Shown piece after piece: positions 24,025 through 31,677 of a stretch of DNA of 32,407 bases. The notes beneath the pieces were generated by a model, which was not told where the DNA came from, did no database searches, and worked only from the letters and a program-made list of their open reading frames with translations. Each line of letters opens with the position of its first letter. Position 1 is the first letter of the stretch. Source of the DNA: Actinophytocola sp. (lineage in GTDB: Bacteria; Actinomycetota; Actinomycetes; Mycobacteriales; Pseudonocardiaceae); contig NZ_WHTD01000092.1 of the NCBI RefSeq assembly GCF_009379765.1, positions 1-32,407 on the forward strand, given 5' to 3'. Made by a program: the position numbers and the translations under genes.

Positions 24025-24713
24025 GTCTCGGCCCCGAGGAGCGCCTCGGCGACGGCGAGGTCGAACGGCGTGGTGACCTTCATCGCGGCCGGATGTCCGG
24101 GCACGGTCGAGATCGGCACGCCTACCCGGTCGGTGAGCCCGGCGCCGGCCGCCGCGGCCTCGCAGGCGCGGCACAGCACGTCGAGGGTGAAGCCCTGCGG
24201 CGTCTGCGCGGCCCGCAGGTCCGTGCGACTGACCGTCCCGGTGACGAACTCGCCCGCGTCGACCCGCTTGACCGTGTCCGCGACCGGCAACACCGGCACG
24301 ACCGCGGGCGCGCCGGCGGCCACCGCGGCGACGACGGCGCGGATCATCTCCGGCGGCGTGAACGCCCGCGCGGCGTCGTGCACGAGCACGATCTGGATGT
24401 CGTGTGACTCGTCCAGCGCGGCACGCAGCGCCAGCCGCACCGAGTCGGTACGGTCGGCGCCGCCGGGCACGACCAGCGCGCCGGTGCCCGCGTCGGCGAG
24501 CACCGCGCGCGTCGCGTCCACATGCGACAGCGGTGCCGCAACGACGACGCGCCGCACACAGCCCGCGTTGAGCAGGCCGCGTACGGCGTGTACGACGAGC
24601 GGTATCCCGCGGACCCGAACGAGAGCCTTGGGGTCGCGGTCACCGAGACGCTCGCCCCGCCCCGCGGCGGGGACGAGCGCGACGGCTTCCGCGTCGATTC
24701 TGTTGTTGCTCAG
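24021..24713 (-). CDS. ispD: 2-C-methyl-D-erythritol 4-phosphate cytidylyltransferase IspD (probable CTG start)
   Basis: The product is about 230 aa, the usual length. It transfers CMP from CTP to MEP. The nucleotide-binding motif VALVPAAGRGERLGDRDPK is at 11-29, followed by HDAARAF, GAPAVVPVLPVADTVK and the C-terminal TTPFDLAVAEALL. The frame opens after the in-frame TAG of carD (24722-24720), and no ATG, GTG or TTG occurs between that stop and the essential PAAGxGxR motif. The nearest standard start (GTG 24557) would remove 52 residues and the active site. I therefore place the start at CTG 24713, 6 bases after the carD stop, probably used by translational coupling. No Shine-Dalgarno sequence is evident. 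Confidence 0.9.
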   Translation of the reverse strand: MSNNRIDAEAVALVPAAGRGERLGDRDPKALVRVRGIPLVVHAVRGLLNAGCVRRVVVAAPLSHVDATRAVLADAGTGALVVPGGADRTDSVRLALRAALDESHDIQIVLVHDAARAFTPPEMIRAVVAAVAAGAPAVVPVLPVADTVKRVDAGEFVTGTVSRTDLRAAQTPQGFTLDVLCRACEAAAAGAGLTDRVGVPISTVPGHPAAMKVTTPFDLAVAEALLGAET

Positions 24714-24719
24714 GGCCGG

Positions 24720-25211
24720 CTAGACAGACGCCGTGGCGAGGACCTCGTCGAGGATTACCTCGGCCTTGCCCTCATCCGTGCCCTCGGCCAGCGCCAACTC
24801 GCTGACGAGGATCTGCCTGGCCTTTGCGAGCATGCGCTTCTCGCCGGCGGACAATCCGCGATCCTTCTCGCGCCGCCAGAGGTCGCGCACCACTTCGGCT
24901 ACCTTGTTCACGTCGCCGGAGGCGAGCTTCTCGAGGTTGGCCTTGTACCGCCGGGACCAGTTGGTCGGCTCCTCGGTGTGAGGAGCACGCAAGACATCGA
25001 AGACGCGGTTGAGTCCCTCTTGACCGACGACATCCCGAACACCGACGATCTCGGCGTTGTCCGCGGGAACTCGTACGGTGAGGTCACCCTGCGCGACCTT
25101 GAGGACGAGGTACTTCTTTTCCTCGCCCTTTATCACGCGGGTCTCGATTGCTTCGATGAGTGCGGCACCGTGGTGCGGGTAGACGACGGTCTCTCCGACC
25201 TTGAAAACCAT
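24720..25211 (-). CDS. carD: CarD-family RNA polymerase-binding transcription regulator
   Basis: The product is 163 aa from ATG 25211, with GAGGA 3 bases upstream. The N-terminal Tudor-like RNAP-interaction domain (MVFKVGETVVYPHHGAALIEAIETR) binds the beta subunit. The helical C-terminal domain (NWSRRYKANLEKLASGDVNKVAEVVRDLWRR) contacts promoter DNA, including a tryptophan that wedges the open-complex fork. It stabilises open promoter complexes, especially at rRNA promoters. It heads the operon carD-ispD-ispF-cysS-rlmB and diverges from lpqE. Confidence 0.97.
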   Translation of the reverse strand: MVFKVGETVVYPHHGAALIEAIETRVIKGEEKKYLVLKVAQGDLTVRVPADNAEIVGVRDVVGQEGLNRVFDVLRAPHTEEPTNWSRRYKANLEKLASGDVNKVAEVVRDLWRREKDRGLSAGEKRMLAKARQILVSELALAEGTDEGKAEVILDEVLATASV

Positions 25212-25238
25212 GTGTCCTCTGCCCCTTTCGCTGACTTC

Positions 25239-25247
25239 ATCTTAACA
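25239..25247 (-). promoter_or_regulatory. Extended -10 promoter of carD
   Basis: Minus strand TGTTAAGAT: the -10 hexamer TAAGAT with a TGn extension. Transcription would start near 25232, giving a leader of about 20 bases. No -35 consensus is visible, which fits an extended -10 promoter. Confidence 0.55.
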
Positions 25248-25381
25248 CGTGCCGAGGTGGGCGTGTATCGGACCCACGATCCGTAACCGCAGGTCAGCGG
25301 GTACGTGACCAGGGGCCTCGGGGTTGACAAATCCGCTCGGGGCGTGCTGGAGGATTCGTGTCGTAATTCCGGTCGAGGCCG

Positions 25382-25403
25382 CCGCCCGTCCACCGCCCGT
25401 CCA
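25382..25403. repeat. 11-bp tandem duplication
   Basis: CCGCCCGTCCA occurs twice head to tail in the carD-lpqE gap. The copies are exact. Confidence 0.6.
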
Positions 25404-25559
25404 CCGACGGTCCGCCGCTCGTCGCGACCGCGGGTGCTCGGAGCACAGTGGACGCGGAATCGCGAACTCGATTGGCGCGCCAGGCAGACCACTCGATCGA
25501 GGCGTCTGTCCGTCCCGCTACCCTTCGGCGTGAGTTGGCCTGCCCGAGGAAGGAACCCA

Positions 25560-26267
25560 ATGGTGAGCCCTCTGCGCAAGATCGTGCCGGCGGTGGCCGT
25601 TGGCTTCGTCGCATTGCTCGGCATCGCCGGGTGCAGCGCCGGGCAGGTCACCCAGACGGACTCGGTCGCGCCCGCGGTGAACGGCAACAAGGCCGACCTC
25701 GGCGACATCGCGCTGCGCGACGTCATGATCGCCTACCCGGAGTCGGGTGCCTACGGCAAGGGTGACCAGGCGCCGCTCGTGCTCACCATCGTCAACACCG
25801 GTGCCGCCGACGACGAGCTGATGTCGGTGTCGAGCCCGGCGGCCGGCTCGGTCGAGCTGCTCGGCGACACCACGGTTCCCGGGCGCACGAGGCTGCAGGT
25901 GATCGTCCCGGAGGAGCCGGTGGAGGAGTCGTCCGCGCCGGTGGCCACCACGACGGAGAGCGCCGAGTCCTCCGCCCCGGGCACCTCGTCCGGCGAGCCG
26001 GGCTCGGCGACCGGGACGTCGGGCGAGGAGACGCCGTCGGGTTCCTCGGCGCCGGAGACCACGGCCACGCCGACCAGTGAGGCGCCGGCGCAGCTGGGCA
26101 CGATGAGCATCGTCCTCACCGACCTCGTCGCGGACCTGCCGATCGGCAAGAACGTCCCGGTCACGTTCGTGTTCGCCAACGCGGGCTCGATCACCCTCCA
26201 GCTGCCGATCGCCTCGCCGGCCACCGCCCGTCCCGACCCGACCGGCGAAGAGGACGAGAGCGACTGA
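25560..26267 (+). CDS. lpqE: LpqE-like lipoprotein
   Basis: The product is 235 aa from ATG 25560, with AAGGA 6 bases upstream. The signal peptide ends in the lipobox IAGC (Cys at about residue 22). The mature protein has a beta-sandwich-like N part (LVLTIVNTGAADDELMSVSSPAAGSVEL). A Ser/Thr/Glu/Pro linker of about 55 residues (about 125-178) interrupts it, and a C part with MSIVLTDLVADLPIGKNVPVTFVFANAG follows. The two parts resemble the halves of a PCu(A)C copper-chaperone fold, but the Met/His copper ligands of that family are not evident. Its place between carD and radA matches M. tuberculosis lpqE. Function is unknown. Confidence 0.82.
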   Translation: MVSPLRKIVPAVAVGFVALLGIAGCSAGQVTQTDSVAPAVNGNKADLGDIALRDVMIAYPESGAYGKGDQAPLVLTIVNTGAADDELMSVSSPAAGSVELLGDTTVPGRTRLQVIVPEEPVEESSAPVATTTESAESSAPGTSSGEPGSATGTSGEETPSGSSAPETTATPTSEAPAQLGTMSIVLTDLVADLPIGKNVPVTFVFANAGSITLQLPIASPATARPDPTGEEDESD

Positions 26268-26281
26268 GACAGCCACTGGGA

Positions 26282-26296
26282 CCCGCCCCGGGCGGG
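26282..26296 (+). terminator. Short GC hairpin after lpqE
   Basis: CCCGCC-ccg-GGCGGG forms a 6-bp stem 14 bases after the lpqE stop and 39 bases before radA. It may attenuate read-through into radA, which has the same orientation. Confidence 0.35.
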
Positions 26297-26335
26297 CCTC
26301 CCCGAACTGTCGGTGGCCCGCTCTAGGTTCTTCCC

Positions 26336-27727
26336 GTGGCCAAGAACACGCGATCGAGCAAGCCCGGGTACCGCTGCGCCGAGTGTGGGAACGAGTCCGC
26401 CAAGTGGTTCGGCCGATGCCAGGAATGCCAGGCCTGGGGCACGTTGGAAGAGATCGGGGTGCCCACCAGGGCAGTGCTTTCCAAGATCGCGGCCGGCGTG
26501 CCCAGCTCGCCGGCCCGGCCGATCGCCGAGGTCGACGTCGAGGCCGCGCGGGCGCGCCGGACCGGCGTCTCGGAGTTCGACCGGGTGTTGGGTGGCGGCC
26601 TCGTACCGGGCGCGGTGGTGCTGCTGGCCGGTGAGCCGGGGGTGGGCAAGTCCACCCTGCTGCTCGAGGTCGCGTTCCGCTGGGCGGCCCGCGACGGTGC
26701 GGCCGCGCCTTCGCTCTACGTGACGGGCGAGGAGTCGGCCGGCCAGGTTCGCCTGCGGGCCGAGCGGACGGGCAACGTCCACGAGTCGATGTACCTGGCG
26801 GCCGAGAGCGACATCTCGGCGGTCTTCGGGCACGTCGACGCGGTGAAGCCGGGCCTGCTGGTCGTCGACTCGGTCCAGACCCTGGGCTCCCCGGAGATCG
26901 ACGGCACGCCCGGCGGGGTCACCCAGGTGCGTGCGGTCACGGCGGCGTTGGTCGCGCTCGCGAAGGAACGCGGCCTGCCGGTGGTGCTGGTGGGCCACGT
27001 GACCAAGGACGGCGCGATCGCCGGCCCGCGGGTGCTGGAGCATCTCGTGGACGTCGTGCTCCACTTCGAGGGCGACCGGCACTCGTCGCTGCGGATGGTG
27101 CGCGGGGTGAAGAACCGCTTCGGTCCGGCGGACGAGGTCGGCTGCTTCGAGCTGGTCGAGGACGGCATCCTGGGCGTGCCCGACCCGTCCGGCCTGTTCC
27201 TCAACCGCCGCGAGACGGGCGTGGCCGGCACGGCCGTCACCGTTGCGGTGGAAGGGAAACGGCCGCTGTTGGGGGAGGTGCAGGCGCTGGTGTCGAAGTC
27301 CGCGCTGCCTTCGCCGCGCCGAGCCGTCAGCGGGCTGGACTCGGCCCGCGTGGCGATGGCGTTGGCGGTGTTGGAGCGGCGGGGGCGGATCCGGCTGTCG
27401 GAGTACGACGTGTTCACCGCCACCGTCGGCGGCATGCGCATCTCCGAGCCGGCCGCCGATCTCGCGCTCGTGCTCGCGGTCGCATCGGCGGCGCGGGACA
27501 TCCCGCTGCCACCCGACCTCGTGGTGCTCGGCGAGGTCGGCCTGGCGGGCGAGGTGCGGCGGGTCTCCGGGGTGAAGACGCGGCTGGCCGAGGCGGCGCG
27601 GCTGGGGTTCACCAAGGCGTTGGTGCCACCGGACTCAGGCACCATCCCCGACGGGATCCAGGCCACGGTCACCCCCGACCTCGGCGCGGCCTTGCAGGCC
27701 CTCTACGCGAACGCCGTGCCGGAGTAG
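26336..27727 (+). CDS. radA: DNA repair protein RadA (Sms)
   Basis: The product is 463 aa from GTG 26336. A C4 zinc finger (Cys14, Cys17, Cys28, Cys31) is followed by a RecA-like ATPase with Walker A GEPGVGKST at 99-107 and Walker B LLVVDSV. The RadA-specific KNRFG motif starts at Lys259. The C-terminal third is the Lon-protease-like ring domain (LDSARVAMALAVLERRGRI ... PPDLVVLGEVGLAGEVR). RadA is a DnaB-like helicase that drives branch migration during recombination. In many actinobacteria disA follows directly; here a convergent P450 gene follows instead. The stop codon lies in the loop of a 12-bp hairpin. Confidence 0.97.
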   Translation: MAKNTRSSKPGYRCAECGNESAKWFGRCQECQAWGTLEEIGVPTRAVLSKIAAGVPSSPARPIAEVDVEAARARRTGVSEFDRVLGGGLVPGAVVLLAGEPGVGKSTLLLEVAFRWAARDGAAAPSLYVTGEESAGQVRLRAERTGNVHESMYLAAESDISAVFGHVDAVKPGLLVVDSVQTLGSPEIDGTPGGVTQVRAVTAALVALAKERGLPVVLVGHVTKDGAIAGPRVLEHLVDVVLHFEGDRHSSLRMVRGVKNRFGPADEVGCFELVEDGILGVPDPSGLFLNRRETGVAGTAVTVAVEGKRPLLGEVQALVSKSALPSPRRAVSGLDSARVAMALAVLERRGRIRLSEYDVFTATVGGMRISEPAADLALVLAVASAARDIPLPPDLVVLGEVGLAGEVRRVSGVKTRLAEAARLGFTKALVPPDSGTIPDGIQATVTPDLGAALQALYANAVPE

Positions 27728-27740
27728 CCCGGCACGGCGT
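27711..27740. terminator. Bidirectional terminator overlapping the radA stop codon
   Basis: A perfect 12-bp stem ACGCCGTGCCGG / CCGGCACGGCGT encloses the 6-base loop agtagc, which contains the radA TAG. It lies between the convergent radA and P450 genes, 15 bases from the P450 stop. Confidence 0.8.
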
Positions 27741-27755
27741 CGGCGGGTCGGCGGG

Positions 27756-29021
27756 TCAGTCGACGAGCACCGGCAGGCGCTCGACCCCGTAGACGATGGA
27801 GACCTTGCGGTAGTTGAGCTCCTCGTCCGCGAGCCGCATCGACGGAAAGCGCCGCACCAGCGCCGGGTAGGCGGCCCGCAGCTCCATGCGGGCCAGCTCG
27901 GCGCCGATGCACCGGTGCACCCCGTACCCGAACGCCAGGTGTGAGGTGGCGGCCCGGGTCGGGTCGACCCGCTCCATGTCCGGGCCCAGCACCGGGTCGC
28001 GGTCCGCGCCCGAGAGGGACACGAGCACGACGTCACCCTTGGCGATCCGCGTGCCGGCGATCTCCGTGTCCTCGCGGGCGAAGCGCGGGAACGCCACCTG
28101 CACCACGGTCAGGTACCGGAGCAGCTCCTCGACGAAGTCGTGCACCGCGGCGTCGTCGTCGTGGACGAGCTTGAACGAGTCGCGGTCCTGCAGCAGCACC
28201 AGCGCGCCCAGGGCCAGCATGCTCGCGGTCGTCTCGAACCCGCCGGTGAGCACGCCGTCGGCGAGGCCGGCCAGCTCCAGGTCGCCGACCTGGTCGCCGT
28301 GCTCCTTGATGATCATCCCGAGCAGGCCGTCGCCCGGTTGCTCACGCTGCTTCCGCACGACGCCGAGCAGGTACTCCAGCGACTCGGAGATCGCGCCGAG
28401 CGACGCGGTCGCGCCGGCGAACAGGTCGAACCGCGCCATCGAGTGGCGCTGGAACTCGCCACGCTCCTCGTACGGCACGCCGAGCAGCTCGCAGATCACC
28501 AGCGACGGGATCGGCAGCGCGAACTCCTCCACCAGGTCGACCGGACCGTCGACGGCAGCCATCGCGTCCAGGCGCTGCTCGATGATCGCCTTGATCCCGG
28601 GCGTGAGCCGGGACAGGCGGCGCATGGTGAACTCCGGCGTCAGCAGCTTGCGCAGCCGGGTGTGCTCCGGCGGGTCCGCGAAGCCGAGCCCACCAGGGCT
28701 GTGGCTCTCCGACGCGCCGTGCTCGCCGACCAGGTTCGCGAAGTCGTTGCTGTAGCCCTTCACGCCGCCGAGGACCTTCTTGGCCTCCTCGTACCCGCTG
28801 ACGAGCCACACGTTGACGCCGAACGGGATATTGATCTTGCTGGCCGGCTCCCGGGACCGGACCTCACCCAGCTCGGGAACCGGATCCAGGCCGGTCCGCC
28901 GGAGCGGCATCAGGGCCCCGTCCGGCAGCAGCGCCATCTTCGACAGGTCGAACCCCTTGCGCTGCGCACGCGCCAGATACCGGCGCGTCACCAGCCCGAC
29001 AATTCTCGACTTCAGCCCCAT
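27756..29021 (-). CDS. Cytochrome P450
   Basis: The product is 421 aa from ATG 29021, with AGGGGG about 6 bases upstream. It is a soluble bacterial P450. The heme-binding signature is FGYGVHRCIG with proximal Cys371. The K-helix ExxR is in EELLRYL. The I-helix reads GVLTGGFETTAS, so the usual Ala-Gly before the acid is Gly-Gly, while Glu-Thr-Thr is kept. ADPPEHTRLRKLLTPEFTMRRL is the typical C-helix region. It presumably monooxygenates a small hydrophobic substrate. No ferredoxin, reductase or biosynthetic gene is adjacent, so its role is unknown. The N terminus is somewhat basic (SRIVGLVTRRYLARAQRKG). Confidence 0.95.
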   Translation of the reverse strand: MGLKSRIVGLVTRRYLARAQRKGFDLSKMALLPDGALMPLRRTGLDPVPELGEVRSREPASKINIPFGVNVWLVSGYEEAKKVLGGVKGYSNDFANLVGEHGASESHSPGGLGFADPPEHTRLRKLLTPEFTMRRLSRLTPGIKAIIEQRLDAMAAVDGPVDLVEEFALPIPSLVICELLGVPYEERGEFQRHSMARFDLFAGATASLGAISESLEYLLGVVRKQREQPGDGLLGMIIKEHGDQVGDLELAGLADGVLTGGFETTASMLALGALVLLQDRDSFKLVHDDDAAVHDFVEELLRYLTVVQVAFPRFAREDTEIAGTRIAKGDVVLVSLSGADRDPVLGPDMERVDPTRAATSHLAFGYGVHRCIGAELARMELRAAYPALVRRFPSMRLADEELNYRKVSIVYGVERLPVLVD

Positions 29022-29247
29022 GACAATCCCCCTAACTCGTACGCCACGAGGCTATCTGCCCGATGATCGTCGACCCCCGCTACCCGAACGAGTACCCGAC
29101 GTTCCCCCCGTGAGCGCCGGCCGCCAGAGGCCGTCGCCGAGGCCCGGCCCGGACGTTACGGCCGGCGCGACGCCGCACGCCTCAGGGAAGTCCCCCATCT
29201 TGTTCGCCCGTCCCGCACAGGTTCGGCGGGGTGCGCTGACGCCGCCG

Positions 29248-30510
29248 CTATGACTCGGCGGGAGGCACGTACCTCAGCGCGGCCGCCTTGCCCTCCAGGT
29301 ACCGCCGCTCCGGCCGGCTGACCGTGCGCTTCGCGGCGCGCTGGTAGTGCTCGCGGGCCGCGTCGAGGTCGCCGGCGAGCTCCAGCAGGTGCGCGCGGAC
29401 CGCGTCGAGCCGGTGGTGGCCGGCGACCCGCTTGTCGTGCGCGAGCGAGTCGAGCAGGTCGAGGCCGGCGCGCGGGCCGTGCACCTGCGCGGCGGCGACG
29501 GCCCGGTTGAGCGTGACCATCGGGTTCGGCGCCATCCGGTCGAGGATCCCGTACAGCACGAGGACCTGCCGCCAGTCGGTCGCCTCGGTGCTCACCGCCT
29601 CGGCGTGCACGGCGGCGATGGCGGCCTGCAGCTGGTAGGGGCCGAGCGCGGCGGTGGCCATCGTGCGCTCGATCAGCTCGGTGCCCTCCTTGACCAGGTC
29701 CGCGTCCCACCGGCCGCGGTCCTGCTCGGCGAGCGGCACCATCGCGCCGTCGGCGGTGCTGCGGGTGGCCCGGCGGGAGTCGGTGAGGAGCATGAGCGCG
29801 AGGAGGCCCGCGGTCTCGCCGTCCTCGGGCAGGATCCGGTGCGCCTCGCGGGTCAGCCGGATGGCCTCCGCGGTGAGCTCGACGCGCTGCAGGTCGGGGC
29901 CGGACGTGGCGGTGTAGCCCTCGTTGAAGATCAGGTAGAGGACGTGCAGCACGACCGCGAGCCGTTCGGTGCGCTCCGGCCCCTCGGGCATCGAGAAGGT
30001 GGCGCCCGCCTCCTTGATCTTCTGCTTGGCCCGGCTGATCCGCTGGCCCATCGTGGTCTCGGGAACCAGGAACGCGCGCGCGATCTGCTCGGTGGTGAGG
30101 CCGCCGACCGCACGCAGGGTGAGCGCGAGCTGCGATGGCGCCGACACCTCCGGGTGGCAGCAGAGGAAGAGCAGCGTCAGCGTGTCGTCGATCTCGCCGC
30201 CCGGCTCGTCGGCCGGATCCGGGGTGATCAGCTCGTGGTAGGGCTGCTGGGCCGCGAGCGTGGTCTCCCGCCTGCGGCGGGCGGACTCGCTGCGCCACTG
30301 GTCGGTGAGCCGCCGCCCGGCCACGGTGACCAGCCAGCCGGCGGGCTCGCGGGGCGCGCCCTCGGTGGGCCACCGCAAGGCCGCTGCCAGCAACGCCTCC
30401 TGGACCGCGTCCTCGCAGGCGTCGAACTGGCCGTGCCGGCGCACGAGCATGCCGAGGACCCGCGGCGCCAGGCCGCGCAGCAGGTCCTCGACCGTCTCGG
30501 AGCCCGTCAT
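29248..30510 (-). CDS. ECF42-type RNA polymerase sigma factor with C-terminal extension
   Basis: The product is 420 aa from ATG 30510, which overlaps the YCII-gene stop by one base (TGATG); GTG 30513 is equally possible. Sigma region 2 is at the N terminus (FDACEDAVQEALLAAALRWP ... PAGWLVTVAGRRLTDQWRSE). Region 4 follows at about 130-165 (LALTLRAVGGLTTEQIARAFLVPETTMGQRISRAKQKI). A long C-terminal domain (about 250 residues, LYLIFNEGYTATSG ... RAVAAAQVHGPRAGLDLLD ... HLLELAGDLDAAREHYQRA) contains TPR-like helices. This architecture and linkage to a DGPF protein define ECF42, where the extension rather than an anti-sigma factor is thought to control activity. Confidence 0.93.
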   Translation of the reverse strand: MTGSETVEDLLRGLAPRVLGMLVRRHGQFDACEDAVQEALLAAALRWPTEGAPREPAGWLVTVAGRRLTDQWRSESARRRRETTLAAQQPYHELITPDPADEPGGEIDDTLTLLFLCCHPEVSAPSQLALTLRAVGGLTTEQIARAFLVPETTMGQRISRAKQKIKEAGATFSMPEGPERTERLAVVLHVLYLIFNEGYTATSGPDLQRVELTAEAIRLTREAHRILPEDGETAGLLALMLLTDSRRATRSTADGAMVPLAEQDRGRWDADLVKEGTELIERTMATAALGPYQLQAAIAAVHAEAVSTEATDWRQVLVLYGILDRMAPNPMVTLNRAVAAAQVHGPRAGLDLLDSLAHDKRVAGHHRLDAVRAHLLELAGDLDAAREHYQRAAKRTVSRPERRYLEGKAAALRYVPPAES

Positions 30511-30878
30511 CACATGTCGAAGCCGGCTTCGAACATCACCGCCCGGATCTCGATGGCGAAGCCGTTGAACCTGGTGTCCGGGATCAGCTTCGCGAGCTCG
30601 ACCGCACGCTCCGCGGACTCGACGTCGACGAGGTAGTAGCCGCCCATGAACTCCTTGGCCTCGAGGAACGGGCCGTCGGTGACCGCGGGGACGTCGCCGG
30701 TGCCGCGGACGGTGACGCTGTTGGCCGGGTCGGCGAGCGCCTGGGTGGCGATGAACTCGCCGGACTCCTGGGTGACCTTCATGAACTCGCCGTGCCCGTC
30801 CATGATCGAGTTGCGCTCGGCGTCGGTGAGCGCGTCCATGGCGGCCGGGTTCACCTGCATGATCAACAGGAACTTCAT
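30510..30878 (-). CDS. YCII/DGPF-domain protein
   Basis: The product is 122 aa from ATG 30878, with GGAG 7 bases upstream; an ATG five codons earlier (30893) is possible. It is a small ferredoxin-like alpha/beta protein. It begins MKFLLIMQVN, with the diagnostic V-T-D-G-P-F segment followed by LEAKEFMGGYYLVDVES and the end helix AVELAKLIPDTRF. DGPF proteins are the regular genetic partners and targets of ECF42 sigma factors; biochemical function is unknown. Its stop overlaps the sigma start, so the two are translationally coupled. Confidence 0.92.
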   Translation of the reverse strand: MKFLLIMQVNPAAMDALTDAERNSIMDGHGEFMKVTQESGEFIATQALADPANSVTVRGTGDVPAVTDGPFLEAKEFMGGYYLVDVESAERAVELAKLIPDTRFNGFAIEIRAVMFEAGFDM

Positions 30879-30931
30879 CGTGGTGCTCCGCATCTTTTCG
30901 GCGGCCCCCAGCGGGGCCGGATCACGAGGAA

Positions 30932-30958
30932 GTCGGACCCGCCGGCCGGCCCTCGACA
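30932..30958 (-). promoter_or_regulatory. Candidate ECF42-type promoter of the DGPF-sigma operon
   Basis: On the minus strand TGTCGA (30958-30953) is followed after 17 bases by CGAC (30935-30932). From memory, ECF42 promoters upstream of DGPF genes carry TGTCGA at -35 and a CGA/TC-type -10, so this suggests autoregulation. The -35 begins right after the stop of the upstream membrane-protein gene. Confidence 0.6.
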
Positions 30959-31513
30959 TCATCCTCGATATTTTCCGCCGAGCTCGTCGGTGGCGAGGTC
31001 GCGCAGCGGGCGCACCAGGTTCCCCCAGGCCACGGCGCATCCGGCCATCACGAACGCGGCGCACCAGGCCCCCGCCAGCTGCTCGACGGTGTCGGCGCCG
31101 GTGGCCACCAGGTTGAGCAGCAGGAAGCCGGCGGCGAGGAGGCTGAGCAGCGTGGTCAGCGTGACGGCCAGCCACCGCTGGACGGCCGAGAACACCCCGA
31201 GCCCGGCCGCGAGCGCCGCGAGCACCACGACCCAGCCGTACAAGCCGACGAACGTCCCGACGCTGCCGTCGGCCGTGGCCTTGGAGAGGTACAGCCAGCC
31301 GCTCGCCGAGTCGACGCTCTCCTCGCCGATCTCGATGTCGGCATACCAGGTCATCGAGAAGGACAGGAACAGCGCGACCGTCGCGACCATCACCAGGAGC
31401 CGGGCGACCAGCAGCTCCTGACGCCGCCGTGCCTGGTCGGCCGCCTGGGCCCGCTGTCGCTCGAGTCGCTTGAGGGTGGCCCGCAGGTCCGCGAGCTCGT
31501 CGGTGTCCGCCAT
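30959..31513 (-). CDS. Four-TM membrane protein of unknown function with N-terminal coiled coil
   Basis: The product is 184 aa from ATG 31513 (MADTDELADLR); an upstream start would add 31 residues of low quality. The first 40 residues are a charged, heptad-like helix (LRATLKRLERQRAQAADQARRRQELL). Four hydrophobic helices follow (about 37-55, 86-105, 108-130, 137-160), and a short loop after the first contains WYADIEIGEESVDSASGWLYL. I recognise no family. It is upstream of and in the same direction as the DGPF gene, but a separate promoter lies between them. It diverges from the small gene to its right. Confidence 0.75.
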   Translation of the reverse strand: MADTDELADLRATLKRLERQRAQAADQARRRQELLVARLLVMVATVALFLSFSMTWYADIEIGEESVDSASGWLYLSKATADGSVGTFVGLYGWVVVLAALAAGLGVFSAVQRWLAVTLTTLLSLLAAGFLLLNLVATGADTVEQLAGAWCAAFVMAGCAVAWGNLVRPLRDLATDELGGKYRG

Positions 31514-31677
31514 GGCGGCATGTTCGCACCTCGGGCCGCTTCCGGCAGGCGATTCGGCGAGGCGGTACCCGGACGGGCCCGGACGGTGCCGTGTGGTGCG
31601 GACCACAGGCTCTCGGGGGCGGCCGCGGGGGACACTGGACAGGCGGGTGGTTTCTCGACGCGTTGGTGGGTGATGTG

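Larger units (their letters stand above)
25212..25559. other. 348-base divergent intergenic region between carD and lpqE
   Basis: This region holds the carD promoter near its left end. On the plus strand a TTGACA (25324-25329) could be a -35 box for lpqE, but no good -10 follows at 16-19 bases. An 11-bp tandem duplication (CCGCCCGTCCA twice, 25382-25403) lies in the middle. The frame upstream of lpqE is open but has no protein-like composition, and I see no small gene. Confidence 0.6.

Noticed and set aside
25305..25559. 85-residue N-terminal extension of LpqE.
   Set aside because: It would bury the lipoprotein signal, and a clear AAGGA site precedes ATG 25560.
31592..31607. Inverted repeat TGTGGT-gcgg-ACCACA between two divergent genes.
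   Set aside because: A 6-bp stem of this kind is expected by chance in a 32-kb GC-rich window, and its position relative to a promoter is unclear.
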